From Actinomycetales bacterium (GTDB taxonomy: Bacteria; Actinomycetota; Actinomycetes; Actinomycetales; Dermatophilaceae), in NCBI GenBank assembly GCA_016711095.1, contig JADJTP010000003.1, positions 124,001 through 188,000 of the forward strand: 64,000 bases of DNA. The letters run 5' to 3'. How positions within the stretch are numbered: the first letter of the stretch is position 1; each line of letters starts with the position of its first letter. Of this stretch, positions 18,417 through 26,970 are shown in pieces. A program made the position numbers and the translations under genes. Below the pieces are notes generated by a model, which saw only the letters and a program-made list of their open reading frames with translations, had not been told where the DNA came from and made no database searches.

Positions 18417-18997
18417 CAGGCGGACCTCCGCGCCAGCCCCCGCGCGACCAGCCCGACACCCACGGCCGCTCCCACCCAAGGGCCTAGGACCACGATCGGG
18501 TCCAGCCACGTGTGCTTTGGGTCGATTCGACGGCTCGTGTTGCCTCGGCGACGGCGCCCCCACTGCGCGATGGCGCCGCTCTCCGCGATCGGATTGTCGG
18601 GACGCCCCGAAAGCAGAGCCCTCAGATGGCTCTCCGCCGCGTCGATCCGGTCGCCAGCCAGGAGCAGGAGCCAGTGCGCCGCCTTCGCTTCACTGAAATT
18701 GCGGTAGGCATTGCGTCGAACCATCCCCGACAGACCTCGAAGGGGCACGGAGGTGCCGAACACCGGGGGCAACTGCTCGTGTTCCATGGAGCGCTCTCGC
18801 GGCGTGTGCTCCGGTTGCTCGTCCGGGTAGTCCCAATGTGCGCCGGTATGCGCACGGAGTTCCTGCGGACAGGCCGGCCGGTCGCGGGGATCCAGATCGA
18901 CTCCCCACCCGGGAATCCGCGCACGCAACTCCGCGGGGTCGGGCACTTGAGGTGTAGCAGCGGTGTAGACCGGTACCCGATCGATGGGCTCGGACAT
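18416..18997 (-). CDS. Hypothetical protein with C-terminal membrane anchor
   Basis: 193 aa; no family recognised. A soluble, Pro/Arg-rich N-terminal part with a WDYPDEQPEHTP segment is followed by a single C-terminal membrane helix (IVVLGPWVGAAVGVGLVARG) and an Arg-rich tail. ATG at 18997 with AAAGGA upstream. It lies 10 bp after the alcohol dehydrogenase stop and overlaps the DUF2243 start, so it is clearly in that operon. Confidence 0.75.
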   Translation of the reverse strand: MSEPIDRVPVYTAATPQVPDPAELRARIPGWGVDLDPRDRPACPQELRAHTGAHWDYPDEQPEHTPRERSMEHEQLPPVFGTSVPLRGLSGMVRRNAYRNFSEAKAAHWLLLLAGDRIDAAESHLRALLSGRPDNPIAESGAIAQWGRRRRGNTSRRIDPKHTWLDPIVVLGPWVGAAVGVGLVARGLARRSA

Positions 18998-19007
18998 CTC
19001 TGTCCTT

Positions 19008-20153
19008 TCAGGCGCCTGGGACGATGAGTGGTTTGATGCAGCCGTCCAGCTTCCCTGAGAACACGTGATAGGCCTCTGCAATGTGCTCCAGCGGGAAGCG
19101 GTGCGTCACCAGTTCGCGGGGCTTGAGGTAGCCGGCCCGGATGTGCTCGAAGAGCCGCGGCCACTGCCGCTTCACATGGCACTGGTTCATCCGCAAGGTC
19201 AGGCCCTTGTTGAACGCGTCGCCGAACTTCACCGCACTGAACATCGGCCCGTAGGCGCCCATCACCGAAACCGTCCCACCCTTGCGCACCGAGTCGATCG
19301 CCCAGTTGAGGGCGACCGGGGAACCGCCCTGCAGCTTGAGCTTGGCTGAGGTCACGTGCTGGAGGAAGCTGCCGTCCGCCTCGGCCCCCACCGCGTCGAT
19401 AGCCGCATCGGTCCCGAGCCCAGCTGTGGCCCGCTTCAGGTGGACGACAATGTCGTCCACCTGAGTGAAGTTCACCGTCTCGGCATGGGCGAAGCTGCGG
19501 GCCTTCTCCAAGCGGTAGTCGACATGATCGACGACCAGAACGCGTCCGGCACCCATGAACCAGGCGGACTTTGCGGCCGCCAAACCGACCGGACCGGCGC
19601 CGAACACGACCACGGCGTCCCCCTCACTGACATCGGCCAGTTGCGCACCGAAGTAGCCGGTTGACATGGCGTCCGTGAGCAGGAGGGCGTCCTCATCGTC
19701 AAGCCAGTCGGGAATGACTGCCGGTCCGACGTCGGCGAACGGCACCCGAACGTACTCGGCCTGTCCGCCGTCATAGCCACCGCAGGTGTGGGAGTAGCCG
19801 TAGATGCCACCGACCGCTGTGGCGTTGGGATTGACGTTGTGGCAGTTGGCGAAGAGACCCCGGGCACAGAAGTAGCAGGACCCGCAGTACACGTTGAACG
19901 GGACCATCACCCGGTCCCCAACACTCAGGTTCTGCACCGAGGTGCCCACCTCGACCACCGTGCCGATGAACTCATGCCCAAAGGTGGAGCCCACCCGGGT
20001 ATCAGGCATCATGCCGTGGTATAGGTGCAGGTCCGAGCCGCAGATCGCGGCGAGCGCAACCTTCACGATGGCATCGTTGGGGTGCTCGAGGCTCGGACGT
20101 TTCTTTTCCTCCACACGGATCTTGTACGGTCCGCGGTAGACCATCGCACGCAC
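19008..20153 (-). CDS. Zinc-dependent alcohol/formaldehyde dehydrogenase (MDR family)
   Basis: 381-aa medium-chain dehydrogenase. Catalytic zinc ligands are seen in AAICGSDLHLYHG and FGHEFIG; structural zinc cysteines in CGSCYFCARGLFANC; the Rossmann motif is GAGPVGLAAAKSA. It resembles glutathione-independent formaldehyde dehydrogenases, but the substrate is not settled by sequence. First gene of a three-gene operon behind a SigB-like promoter. Confidence 0.9.
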   Translation of the reverse strand: MRAMVYRGPYKIRVEEKKRPSLEHPNDAIVKVALAAICGSDLHLYHGMMPDTRVGSTFGHEFIGTVVEVGTSVQNLSVGDRVMVPFNVYCGSCYFCARGLFANCHNVNPNATAVGGIYGYSHTCGGYDGGQAEYVRVPFADVGPAVIPDWLDDEDALLLTDAMSTGYFGAQLADVSEGDAVVVFGAGPVGLAAAKSAWFMGAGRVLVVDHVDYRLEKARSFAHAETVNFTQVDDIVVHLKRATAGLGTDAAIDAVGAEADGSFLQHVTSAKLKLQGGSPVALNWAIDSVRKGGTVSVMGAYGPMFSAVKFGDAFNKGLTLRMNQCHVKRQWPRLFEHIRAGYLKPRELVTHRFPLEHIAEAYHVFSGKLDGCIKPLIVPGA

Positions 20154-20209
20154 TTGGGGCTCTCCCTCCCCCGCTCACCGAGGGCTTAAGGCGGCGGATA
20201 GCAAGGCCC

Positions 20210-20235
20210 TTACCCACTGTCCATTGATCCAACCG
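20210..20235 (-). promoter_or_regulatory. SigB-like stress promoter of the alcohol dehydrogenase operon
   Basis: On the minus strand, CGGTTG, a 14-nt spacer and GGGTAA. This resembles the general-stress sigma (SigB/SigF) pattern GTTT-N14-16-GGGTA. It lies 57 bp upstream of the ATG. Confidence 0.5.
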
Positions 20236-20261
20236 GTGGCATCCCCGTCTGCGGGTAGCCG

Positions 20262-21134
20262 TCAGCTGAGTTCGTTCAGCACCTGCGGCAGTTCGTCCAG
20301 GATCTCGCGGGCGAGAAAACCGATCTTGCCGATTCGGGCAGCCAGCCGCTCGCCGGCGGCCGCATGGAGGTATTTGGCCCAGCACGCCGCCTGGGCGGGG
20401 TCAGCCCCCCTAGCGAGCAGCCCTCCGAGAGCTCCTGCCAGGACATCCCCGCTGCCGGAGGTGGCGAGGCCACTATGGCCGACACTCACGCGCCAGCGAC
20501 GACCGTCGGGGTGAGCGATGACGTCGCGGCAGGCCACGACCGAGCGGTAGCGGGTGGCGATTTCGACCACGTCCGGGATGATCTCGGCGTCATCGAGTTG
20601 CCGCTGCAACAACAGCTCCGCTTCACCGTCGTTGGGGGTCAGGACGATTCGGGCGGCGAGGCTGTCGGACAACGGGGGGAGGTCGGCGAGTGCGCCGATC
20701 GCGAAGGCGTCGATCACGAGGTGCACATATGGGCCGGTCATCGATAGGACTCGGGCAACAACCTCGCGCGTGAGTTCGGGCGAATTCAAGCCAGGCCCGA
20801 GGACAAGCGCGTCTGCATTTCCGAGGCTTTCCTCCAGCCGCCGCAGGCCATTCGGAAGAACCGACCCAGCCTCGTCAACTGTGAGGCCCGTTACCCCGGC
20901 CTCCGGAGTTGCAACCGCGACAGCAACCGCTGCGGGTTCAGCGACGGCGAGGCTCAGGTGGCCGGCGCCCACCCGCAGGGCGGCGAGCCCGGCCAGTTGC
21001 ACCGCCCCCGCAGACCCCGCGGCCCCGCCGATCACCAGCACACGGCCTCTCTGGTACTTCGACGATCCTGCCGCGGGCAAGGGCCATTCGCGCAACAAGC
21101 GAGGCGTCACCTCGGCGGGCTCACCTGGGCACAT
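20262..21134 (-). CDS. nnrD: ADP-dependent NAD(P)H-hydrate dehydratase
   Basis: Repairs damaged NAD(P)HX. 290 aa, carbohydrate-kinase-like fold without the NnrE epimerase domain. Motifs are GRVLVIGGAAGSAGAVQLA, LVLGPGL, LTPNDGEAELLL and the GSGDVLAGALGGLLARG anion-hole/ATP motif. The ATG at 21134 has GGAGAG upstream. It overlaps the histidine phosphatase gene by 14 nt, so the two are cotranscribed. Confidence 0.9.
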   Translation of the reverse strand: MCPGEPAEVTPRLLREWPLPAAGSSKYQRGRVLVIGGAAGSAGAVQLAGLAALRVGAGHLSLAVAEPAAVAVAVATPEAGVTGLTVDEAGSVLPNGLRRLEESLGNADALVLGPGLNSPELTREVVARVLSMTGPYVHLVIDAFAIGALADLPPLSDSLAARIVLTPNDGEAELLLQRQLDDAEIIPDVVEIATRYRSVVACRDVIAHPDGRRWRVSVGHSGLATSGSGDVLAGALGGLLARGADPAQAACWAKYLHAAAGERLAARIGKIGFLAREILDELPQVLNELS

Positions 21135-21852
21135 CAGGCTCTCCTGGATGCGTGGTGACCGGAGCGCCGAGTTCAACCAGATGACTCACGTCGTTGTAAC
21201 GGATCAGCTGCCACGAGCCTCTCGGCTGCCACCGCAGCACGGTCATGGACACGTTCCGAACGGGGTCCATTGCGCCGATCTCCAAGATCTGATGCTCATC
21301 CAAGCCCTCACACAAGTAGCGGAACAGCATGACGACGGCGTCGTGGACCACTAGCACGGCGCGATCGGTGTCGGGGACGTCGCCAAGGTCACGCAGAAAA
21401 CTGCGCAGGCGCAGGACGACATCTGCCCAAGACTCTCCACCCGGCGGCCGATGATAGAACTTGCCCCACCACTGGCGTCGCTGCGCTTCCAGGGGAAACC
21501 GGGCCACTACCCCTTGGCGGGTGAGCAAGTCCAGCACCCCCAACTCGCGGTCGCGTAACCGCTCGTCGACGGTGATCGGCAAGGGGGCCCCGGCCGCCGA
21601 CAGCCCGCGTGCCGCCGTCTGGAGGGCACGCACGTAGGGGGATGACCAGACCCGGGTGGACACCTGGTCTGTGAACAGCAGGGCGAGAGCGCGCCCCAGT
21701 GCGTCTGCCTGTTCCCGGCCGACCGGCGACAAGGGGATGTCCGGGTCGCGGACGCCGACCTGGATCACTTCGGCAGCCGCAAGATTGGCAGCCGCCGCAG
21801 CCACGTTGCCTTCACTCTCACCATGGCGTACCAACACCAATTCCGTGATCAA
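21121..21852 (-). CDS. Histidine phosphatase (phosphoglycerate mutase-like)
   Basis: 243 aa. N-terminal ELVLVRHGESEGN carries the phospho-accepting His, and LVVHDAVV the second catalytic His (VHD rather than VGH). Substrate unknown. Overlaps nnrD, pairing a phosphatase with metabolite repair in a stress-gene region. Confidence 0.87.
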   Translation of the reverse strand: MITELVLVRHGESEGNVAAAAANLAAAEVIQVGVRDPDIPLSPVGREQADALGRALALLFTDQVSTRVWSSPYVRALQTAARGLSAAGAPLPITVDERLRDRELGVLDLLTRQGVVARFPLEAQRRQWWGKFYHRPPGGESWADVVLRLRSFLRDLGDVPDTDRAVLVVHDAVVMLFRYLCEGLDEHQILEIGAMDPVRNVSMTVLRWQPRGSWQLIRYNDVSHLVELGAPVTTHPGEPDVPR

Positions 21853-21959
21853 ACCAGTACCTTCCGATCTCTTATGAGCTTCGGGGCCGCCGTCGGGGAT
21901 CAGTCACCCCAACCCGTTCCCAATTCGCATCACGAAACGTGGGAAACCTTGCTTGGCTC

Positions 21960-22469
21960 CTAGCGGTACGGGGCCTTGCGCGGTGCGCGGGCCAGGATCG
22001 AAGGCACCACCACCCACAGCAAGATGAACCCGAACAGGCACACTCCCCCCGCGATGAGGCCGGCGCGCAGGCCGCCGACCACGCCGTAGATCAGGGTGAC
22101 CGCCAGCATTACTGTCAGCGCAAGGCAGGCGAGTCCGGTCTTCGCAAGGAGATTGCCGGAGGTGACCAGGCGATCCTTGAGGTGCCGACGGAAGAGTATG
22201 CGGTGCGCCATCGCCGGCGCTATCACCAGCGCCGTCGCAAGCGTGGCCGAGCCCACCGCGGCCAGGAAGACCAGCACTAGGGCGGGGTCCAGATCGGCGA
22301 ATCGGGGCTGGAACGGCAGCGTCAGCAGGAAGCCCGAGAGGAGCTGGATTCCGGTCTGTGTGACCCGCAACTCCTGCAGCAACTCCGCCCAGTTGCGGTC
22401 CAGGCGCTCGGCGGGCGTCTCGTCACGCTCCTGGTTCTCCTGGTTACGGCCGACATCGTCTTCAGCCAA
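21960..22469 (-). CDS. DUF6328 family membrane protein
   Basis: 169 aa. The N-terminus has the family signature AERLDRNWAELLQELRVTQT, followed by four membrane segments. Often misannotated as a sodium/proton antiporter; function unknown. It stands in the same direction as the SDR gene but is separated by about 270 bp. Confidence 0.85.
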   Translation of the reverse strand: MAEDDVGRNQENQERDETPAERLDRNWAELLQELRVTQTGIQLLSGFLLTLPFQPRFADLDPALVLVFLAAVGSATLATALVIAPAMAHRILFRRHLKDRLVTSGNLLAKTGLACLALTVMLAVTLIYGVVGGLRAGLIAGGVCLFGFILLWVVVPSILARAPRKAPYR

Positions 22470-22585
22470 CGTTGATACCTCCGTCCGATTGACCTAGCGT
22501 CCGTCCTTGTGGCCTTCAGCGACCACAACCAGCGGATGCCCGGAGCAGACGCACGCCGGTCACGACGCCTGCGCGCAGAACTGGC

Positions 22586-22741
22586 TCACGCGGCCTCTCC
22601 CGGCGGCGGGCCCATGATGAGCTCACCGTCGGTAGGGGCAGCCGGGATCGGCCATGTCGGCACGGGGCGCCGATCGCGCATCAGCTGCCGCCTCCTCCGC
22701 GAATGCACGCGAGGTAGTGACAGGTGGGTTCTCGTCGTCAT
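22586..22741 (-). CDS. Possible 51-aa small protein coupled to the SDR gene
   Basis: An open frame whose ATG overlaps the SDR stop (ATGA) and reads through 51 codons to TGA at 22586. The first 20 residues are Arg-rich. An internal ATG 20 codons in has a strong GGAGGAGG upstream and would give a 31-aa product rich in Pro. No family recognised; coupling and the ribosome site are the only support. Confidence 0.35.
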   Translation of the reverse strand: MTTRTHLSLPRVHSRRRRQLMRDRRPVPTWPIPAAPTDGELIMGPPPGEAA

Positions 22742-23634
22742 GGTGTCGGCTCCCCGCCGGTCACGCTGAGAGTCGCACCGGCGACGTAGCTCGACTCGGC
22801 GGATGCGAGAAACACGTATGCCGGTGCGAGTTCGGCCGGCTGGCCCGCTCGACCCAGTGGCTTGGACTGGCCGAACGAGGTCAGCTTCTCCATCGGTTGG
22901 CCATGCGAGGGCTGCAGAGGGGTCCAGATCGGGCCGGGTGCGACGGCGTTGACCCGGATCCCCCTGGGCGCCAACTGCTGGGCCAGACCCTTGGTGAAGT
23001 TGTTGATCGCCGCCTTGGTGGTCGCATAGTCGATCAGCGTGGGCGAGGGCTGGTAGGCCTCGATGGAGGTGGTATTGATGATCGTCGAACCCGGAGGCAT
23101 GTGTGGTACCGCGGCCTTGGTGATCCAGAACATCGCGTAGACGTTCGTCTTCAACGTGTGATCGAACTGTTCGTCGGAGATGTCAGTGACGGCTTCCTGG
23201 GTGACCTGCTTGCCGCCGTTGTTCACCAGGATGTCGAGCCCACCAAACTCGCCGACGGTCTGTTCGACGATCGAGCGGCAGTATCCGGGATCCTTCAGGT
23301 CCCCCGGTAGTGCGAGCGCCTTTCGGCCTGCCTGTTCGATGAGGGCGACAATGCGTTGCGCGTCCGGCTCCTCCTCGGGCAGGTAGCTGATCGCCACGTC
23401 GGCGCCCTCTCGGGCGAAGGCGATCGCAGCTGCGGCCCCGATTCCGGAGTCGCCACCGGTGATCAACGCACGGCGGCCGGCCAGACGCCCACTGCCGCGG
23501 TAGCTCTCCTCGCCATGGTCTGCCAAGGGGGACAGGTCCCGATCCAGCCCGGGCTCCGGCTGAGTCTCCTCAGGCGGAGCGATTCGGTCATACCGCGTCA
23601 CGGGATCAGCGAAGCTGTACTGGTCGGTGCTCAT
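22738..23634 (-). CDS. Short-chain dehydrogenase/reductase (general-stress type)
   Basis: 298 aa, classical extended-N-terminus SDR like YhdF/YghA stress proteins. Cofactor motif TGGDSGIGAAAA, NNGG motif, catalytic Ser in INTTSIEAY and YATTKAA (YxxxK). Preceded by a SigB-like promoter, consistent with osmotic or oxidative stress induction. Confidence 0.92.
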   Translation of the reverse strand: MSTDQYSFADPVTRYDRIAPPEETQPEPGLDRDLSPLADHGEESYRGSGRLAGRRALITGGDSGIGAAAAIAFAREGADVAISYLPEEEPDAQRIVALIEQAGRKALALPGDLKDPGYCRSIVEQTVGEFGGLDILVNNGGKQVTQEAVTDISDEQFDHTLKTNVYAMFWITKAAVPHMPPGSTIINTTSIEAYQPSPTLIDYATTKAAINNFTKGLAQQLAPRGIRVNAVAPGPIWTPLQPSHGQPMEKLTSFGQSKPLGRAGQPAELAPAYVFLASAESSYVAGATLSVTGGEPTP

Positions 23635-23685
23635 GTGGATTCTCGTCCTCTCTACGCCTTAGGTTGTCCGACCCTGAGAGGTTCT

Positions 23686-23711
23686 GTACCCCGATGCCGG
23701 GCCGCCTAACC
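23686..23711 (-). promoter_or_regulatory. SigB-like stress promoter of the SDR gene
   Basis: Minus strand GGTTAG, a 14-nt spacer and GGGTAC, about 52 bp upstream of the SDR ATG. A very good match to the actinobacterial SigB-type consensus. Confidence 0.6.
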
Positions 23712-23855
23712 GGAACGTCGCGCAGTGGCGCCGGGGACGAGTGGGAGTTGTCGAGAAGAACTGGCGCGTCCTCGCAACCCCTTCACCCAGGCGAGGGGCG
23801 GAAACCGTGGTTGCTCTGGGCTGTGTCGGCCGGTTCCTCAGCTCCGAGAGCGTCG

Positions 23856-23891
23856 AAACCCCTTGCCAGACTCGGGTCTGGCAAGGGGTTT
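23856..23891 (-). terminator. Strong terminator of tRNA-Glu
   Basis: A perfect 16-bp inverted repeat (AAACCCCTTGCCAGAC and its complement) with a 4-nt loop begins 4 bp after the tRNA-Glu 3' end. The final TTT on the minus strand forms a short U tract. Confidence 0.85.
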
Positions 23892-23895
23892 GTCG

Positions 23896-23971
23896 TGGTA
23901 GCCCCGACGGGGTTCGAACCCGCGCTACCGCCTTGAGAGGGCGGCGTGCTAGACCGCTACACAACGGGGCC
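23896..23971 (-). tRNA. tRNA-Glu (anticodon CTC)
   Basis: 76 nt with encoded CCA. Acceptor stem GGCCCCG/CGGGGCT, anticodon loop CTCTCAA on a CCGCC/GGCGG stem, T arm GCGGGTTCGAACCCCGT. Encoded next to tRNA-Gln and gltX, the usual actinobacterial grouping. Confidence 0.97.
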
Positions 23972-24094
23972 CTAGCCATGCCCGACGCGACGAGGCCGGC
24001 GGGCACGAGAGGCAACTTTAGCGGCTGCGCGGGTTTCCACCGAATCGGCCACCGCCCGGAGGGCGCTCGACGCGCATCCAGATGGTGGCCAACG

Positions 24095-24166
24095 CTGGGG
24101 TACCAGGACTCGAACCTAGAATTGCGGAACCAGAATCCGACGTGTTGCCAATTACACCATACCCCA
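24095..24166 (-). tRNA. tRNA-Gln (anticodon CTG)
   Basis: 72 nt without encoded CCA. Acceptor TGGGGTA/TACCCCA with discriminator G; anticodon loop TTCTGGT. The anticodon stem has four pairs plus a T-C mismatch at 27-43. Its 5' end is part of a 16-nt palindrome (24159-24174). Confidence 0.95.
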
Positions 24167-24271
24167 TGGGGTATACCTCCTGCTTGCCGTCAGGCCATCG
24201 GGAGGTGAACCGAAAATTGAGCATACCGGGCCGCGCGGGACCCCCCCAAATCCGCGCCCGCGCCTGCCCGG

Positions 24272-25813
24272 TCAGAGGGTCTCGCGCAGAGCCTGTAGCC
24301 GGTTCAAGGTCGAGGTCTTGCCGAGGATCTCCATTGATTCGAACAGCGGCGGTGAGATCCGCCGACCCGACACCGCGGTGCGCAGCGGGCCGAAAGCGAC
24401 CCTCGCCTTGACCCCGAGCCCCTCGACGATGGCTTCGCGCAGGCACGATTGGATTCGCTCGGCAGACCAGTCCGACTCGCTGCCGAGCAGGCCGCGGCCA
24501 TGGTCGTCGATGTCACCCAGGACGGCGAGGGCGGCATCGATGACCTCGGCCGAGCGGTCGTCGAGCTGGGCCCTCGCGTCGTCGGCGATGACGATCATGT
24601 CGTCGCTGAGGAAGAACGGCGCGACCAGATCGGTGGCCTCGGTGAGTTTGACCATCCGGCTCTGGATGAGCGCGGCGACCGACCGGAGCCGGGCCAGCTC
24701 CCCGAGCGACGGATTGTCCGAAAGGACGCAGTCGGCCTCCAGGAAGGGCAAGAGCCGGCAGGCGAAGTCCCCGACCTCCAGCTCGCGCATCCACACCCCG
24801 TTGAGCCAGTCGAGCTTGTCCAGGTTGAACATCGAGCCGGCGGGGTTGACCTTCGACCACTCGAAGCGCTGCGCGAACTCGTCGAAGGTGAAGACCTCGC
24901 GCTCGGTCCCGTTGTCCGCGACGATCGGCGGATAACCCTGCAGGGCAAGGAAGTTGACGAGCGCTTCGGGCAGGTATCCGTTCTCACGGAACCAGGTCAG
25001 CCTGGCCCAGGGGTTCTTCCGCTTGGAGATCTTGGCCTTCTTCTCATCGCGCAGCAGCGGCATGTGTGCGAAATGCGGCGGCTCAAGCCCCAGCCACCGA
25101 TAGAGCAGCAGATGTTTGGGAGTCGAGGAGATCCACTCCTGGCCCCGCACGACGTGGGTGATCCCCATCAGGTGATCGTCGACGACGACCGCGAGGTGAT
25201 AGGTCGGAAAGCCGTCTGCCTTGAGGATCACCTGGTCGTCGGGCACCGGGGCATCGATCCGCCCGGCGATGAGGTCGACGAACGACGTCTCGACGTCGTC
25301 TGGGATGAGCATGCGCACCACGGGGGTCTGTGCGCACCCGGGCAGCGCGGCGCGTTCGTCGCGGGTCTTGCCCAGGCACATCCGGTCGTAGCCGGTCGGC
25401 TGCTTGCGGCGCTGCTGCTGCTCGCGCATCTGGGTGAGTCGCTCGGGCGAGCACCAGCAGTGATAGGCATGGCCGGCCGCGAGCAGCCGCTCGACGAACG
25501 GCCGATACGTTTCCAACCGCTCGGACTGGCGATATGGCTCGCAGGGCCCCCCGACATCCGGCCCTTCATCCCAGGTCAGCCCCAGCCAACGGAGCGTGTC
25601 GTAGATCTGCTGCTCGCTGTCGGCCTGCAACCGAGCGCGATCGGTGTCCTCGATCCGCAGGATGAATCGTCCGCCCTGCTGCCGCGCAAACGCGAGGTCG
25701 AACATCGACATGTATGCCGTGCCGACGTGGGGGTCGCCGGTGGGAGACGGGGCGACCCGCAGCCGCACGGCGCCGGGAAGGTCTCCAGCCGGGATGGGTG
25801 TCGTCTCGCTCAT
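24272..25813 (-). CDS. gltX: Glutamyl-tRNA synthetase
   Basis: Charges tRNA-Glu (and usually tRNA-Gln before amidation). 513 aa. The HIGH-region motif is PSPTGDPHVGTAY; the KMSKS-region motif is KAKISKRKNPW. A Cys cluster (CWCS...CLG) sits in the insertion. Upstream of the two tRNAs it helps charge. A GACCGC hexamer repeat lies immediately upstream of its start. Confidence 0.96.
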   Translation of the reverse strand: MSETTPIPAGDLPGAVRLRVAPSPTGDPHVGTAYMSMFDLAFARQQGGRFILRIEDTDRARLQADSEQQIYDTLRWLGLTWDEGPDVGGPCEPYRQSERLETYRPFVERLLAAGHAYHCWCSPERLTQMREQQQRRKQPTGYDRMCLGKTRDERAALPGCAQTPVVRMLIPDDVETSFVDLIAGRIDAPVPDDQVILKADGFPTYHLAVVVDDHLMGITHVVRGQEWISSTPKHLLLYRWLGLEPPHFAHMPLLRDEKKAKISKRKNPWARLTWFRENGYLPEALVNFLALQGYPPIVADNGTEREVFTFDEFAQRFEWSKVNPAGSMFNLDKLDWLNGVWMRELEVGDFACRLLPFLEADCVLSDNPSLGELARLRSVAALIQSRMVKLTEATDLVAPFFLSDDMIVIADDARAQLDDRSAEVIDAALAVLGDIDDHGRGLLGSESDWSAERIQSCLREAIVEGLGVKARVAFGPLRTAVSGRRISPPLFESMEILGKTSTLNRLQALRETL

Positions 25814-25828
25814 GGTGACGCCAGCCTA

Positions 25829-25867
25829 GACCGCGACGGCGACCGCGACCGCGACCGCGACCGCGAC
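25829..25867. repeat. Hexanucleotide tandem repeat (GACCGC)n upstream of gltX
   Basis: About 6.5 copies of GACCGC, one with a single change, lie 16 bp upstream of the gltX ATG, where its leader should be. Such tracts can change copy number by slippage. Confidence 0.85.
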
Positions 25868-25986
25868 CTCACCCTCTGCGAGTGGAGCGTGGGTAAGCAC
25901 GGAAGCCGGTGCGCCGCCCCTCGCCATTACCCTGTCTCTGTGACCGACCTTCAGCCCGCCGCCGAGTCCGCGACCGGGGGCCCGCG

Positions 25987-26940
25987 ATGAGCGGCGGACT
26001 AGCAGCCCTGCTCGACGACATCGCCGCGATGGCCAAGCTGGCCGCCGCGTCCCTGGACGATGTGGGGGCGGCCGCGGGGCGGGCCAGCGCGAAGGCAGCC
26101 GGCGTGGTCGTCGACGACACAGCCGTCACCCCGCGCTATGTCCAAGGGTTCAGCCCCGAGCGTGAGCTGCCGATCATCAAGCGGATCGCGGTCGGTTCGA
26201 TCCGCAACAAGCTGTTGTTCATCTTGCCGGCCATCATGCTGCTCTCGCAGTTCCTCCCGGTGGCACTCACCCCGCTGCTCATGCTCGGCGGCACCTACCT
26301 GTGCTTCGAGGGCGCCGAGAAGATCTGGGAGAAGGTGACCGGCCACGACGCGGGTGAGCAAGCCCCGGTCGTGGTCCAGGGTTCCGATCATGAAGAGGCG
26401 ATGGTCGCCGGCGCGGTCCGCACCGACTTCATTCTCTCGGCCGAGATCATGGTCATCGCTCTCAACGAGGTGGCAACCGAGCCCTTCTTCTCGCGGCTGG
26501 TCATCCTCATCGTCGTCGCCATCGCGATCACGATCGGCGTCTACGGCTTCGTCGCGCTCATCGTCAAGATGGACGACATCGGCCTGCACCTGAGCCAACG
26601 GAAGTCAGGAGCGACCCGTGCCATCGGACGCGGCATGGTCTCCGCCATGCCGATGCTGCTGCGCTGGTTGGCGATCATCGGCACGGTCGCGATGCTCTGG
26701 GTGGGCGGACACATCTTGCTGGTCGGCGCCGACACCCTCGGCTGGCACTGGCCCTACGGCGTCGTGCACCACGCCGAAGAGGCCGTCGCGGGTGCCGTGT
26801 CCGTCGGCAGCGCGTCACTCGGCTGGCTGACCAACACCCTGGGCTCGGCGCTGGCCGGTTTGGTCGTCGGGGCCGTCGTCGTGCTGCTCATGCACCTGAT
26901 CCCACGCCGCAAGGGCGCCGAGGGCGACGCGGTGCACTGA
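25987..26940 (+). CDS. DUF808 family membrane protein (YedI-like)
   Basis: 317 aa. The N-terminus MSGGLAALLDDIAAMAKLAA and the VTPRYVQGFSPERELPI segment are characteristic. Several membrane segments follow. Function unknown. The ATG at 25987 fits the conserved N-terminus; the frame is open further upstream. Confidence 0.9.
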   Translation: MSGGLAALLDDIAAMAKLAAASLDDVGAAAGRASAKAAGVVVDDTAVTPRYVQGFSPERELPIIKRIAVGSIRNKLLFILPAIMLLSQFLPVALTPLLMLGGTYLCFEGAEKIWEKVTGHDAGEQAPVVVQGSDHEEAMVAGAVRTDFILSAEIMVIALNEVATEPFFSRLVILIVVAIAITIGVYGFVALIVKMDDIGLHLSQRKSGATRAIGRGMVSAMPMLLRWLAIIGTVAMLWVGGHILLVGADTLGWHWPYGVVHHAEEAVAGAVSVGSASLGWLTNTLGSALAGLVVGAVVVLLMHLIPRRKGAEGDAVH

Positions 26941-26970
26941 CCGCGCGGCGCACTGACCGCGCACAGCGGC

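Noticed and set aside
24159..24174. 16-nt palindrome at the tRNA-Gln 5' end as an operator or attachment site
   Set aside because: Half of it is the tRNA acceptor stem; no duplicate of the tRNA end was found nearby.
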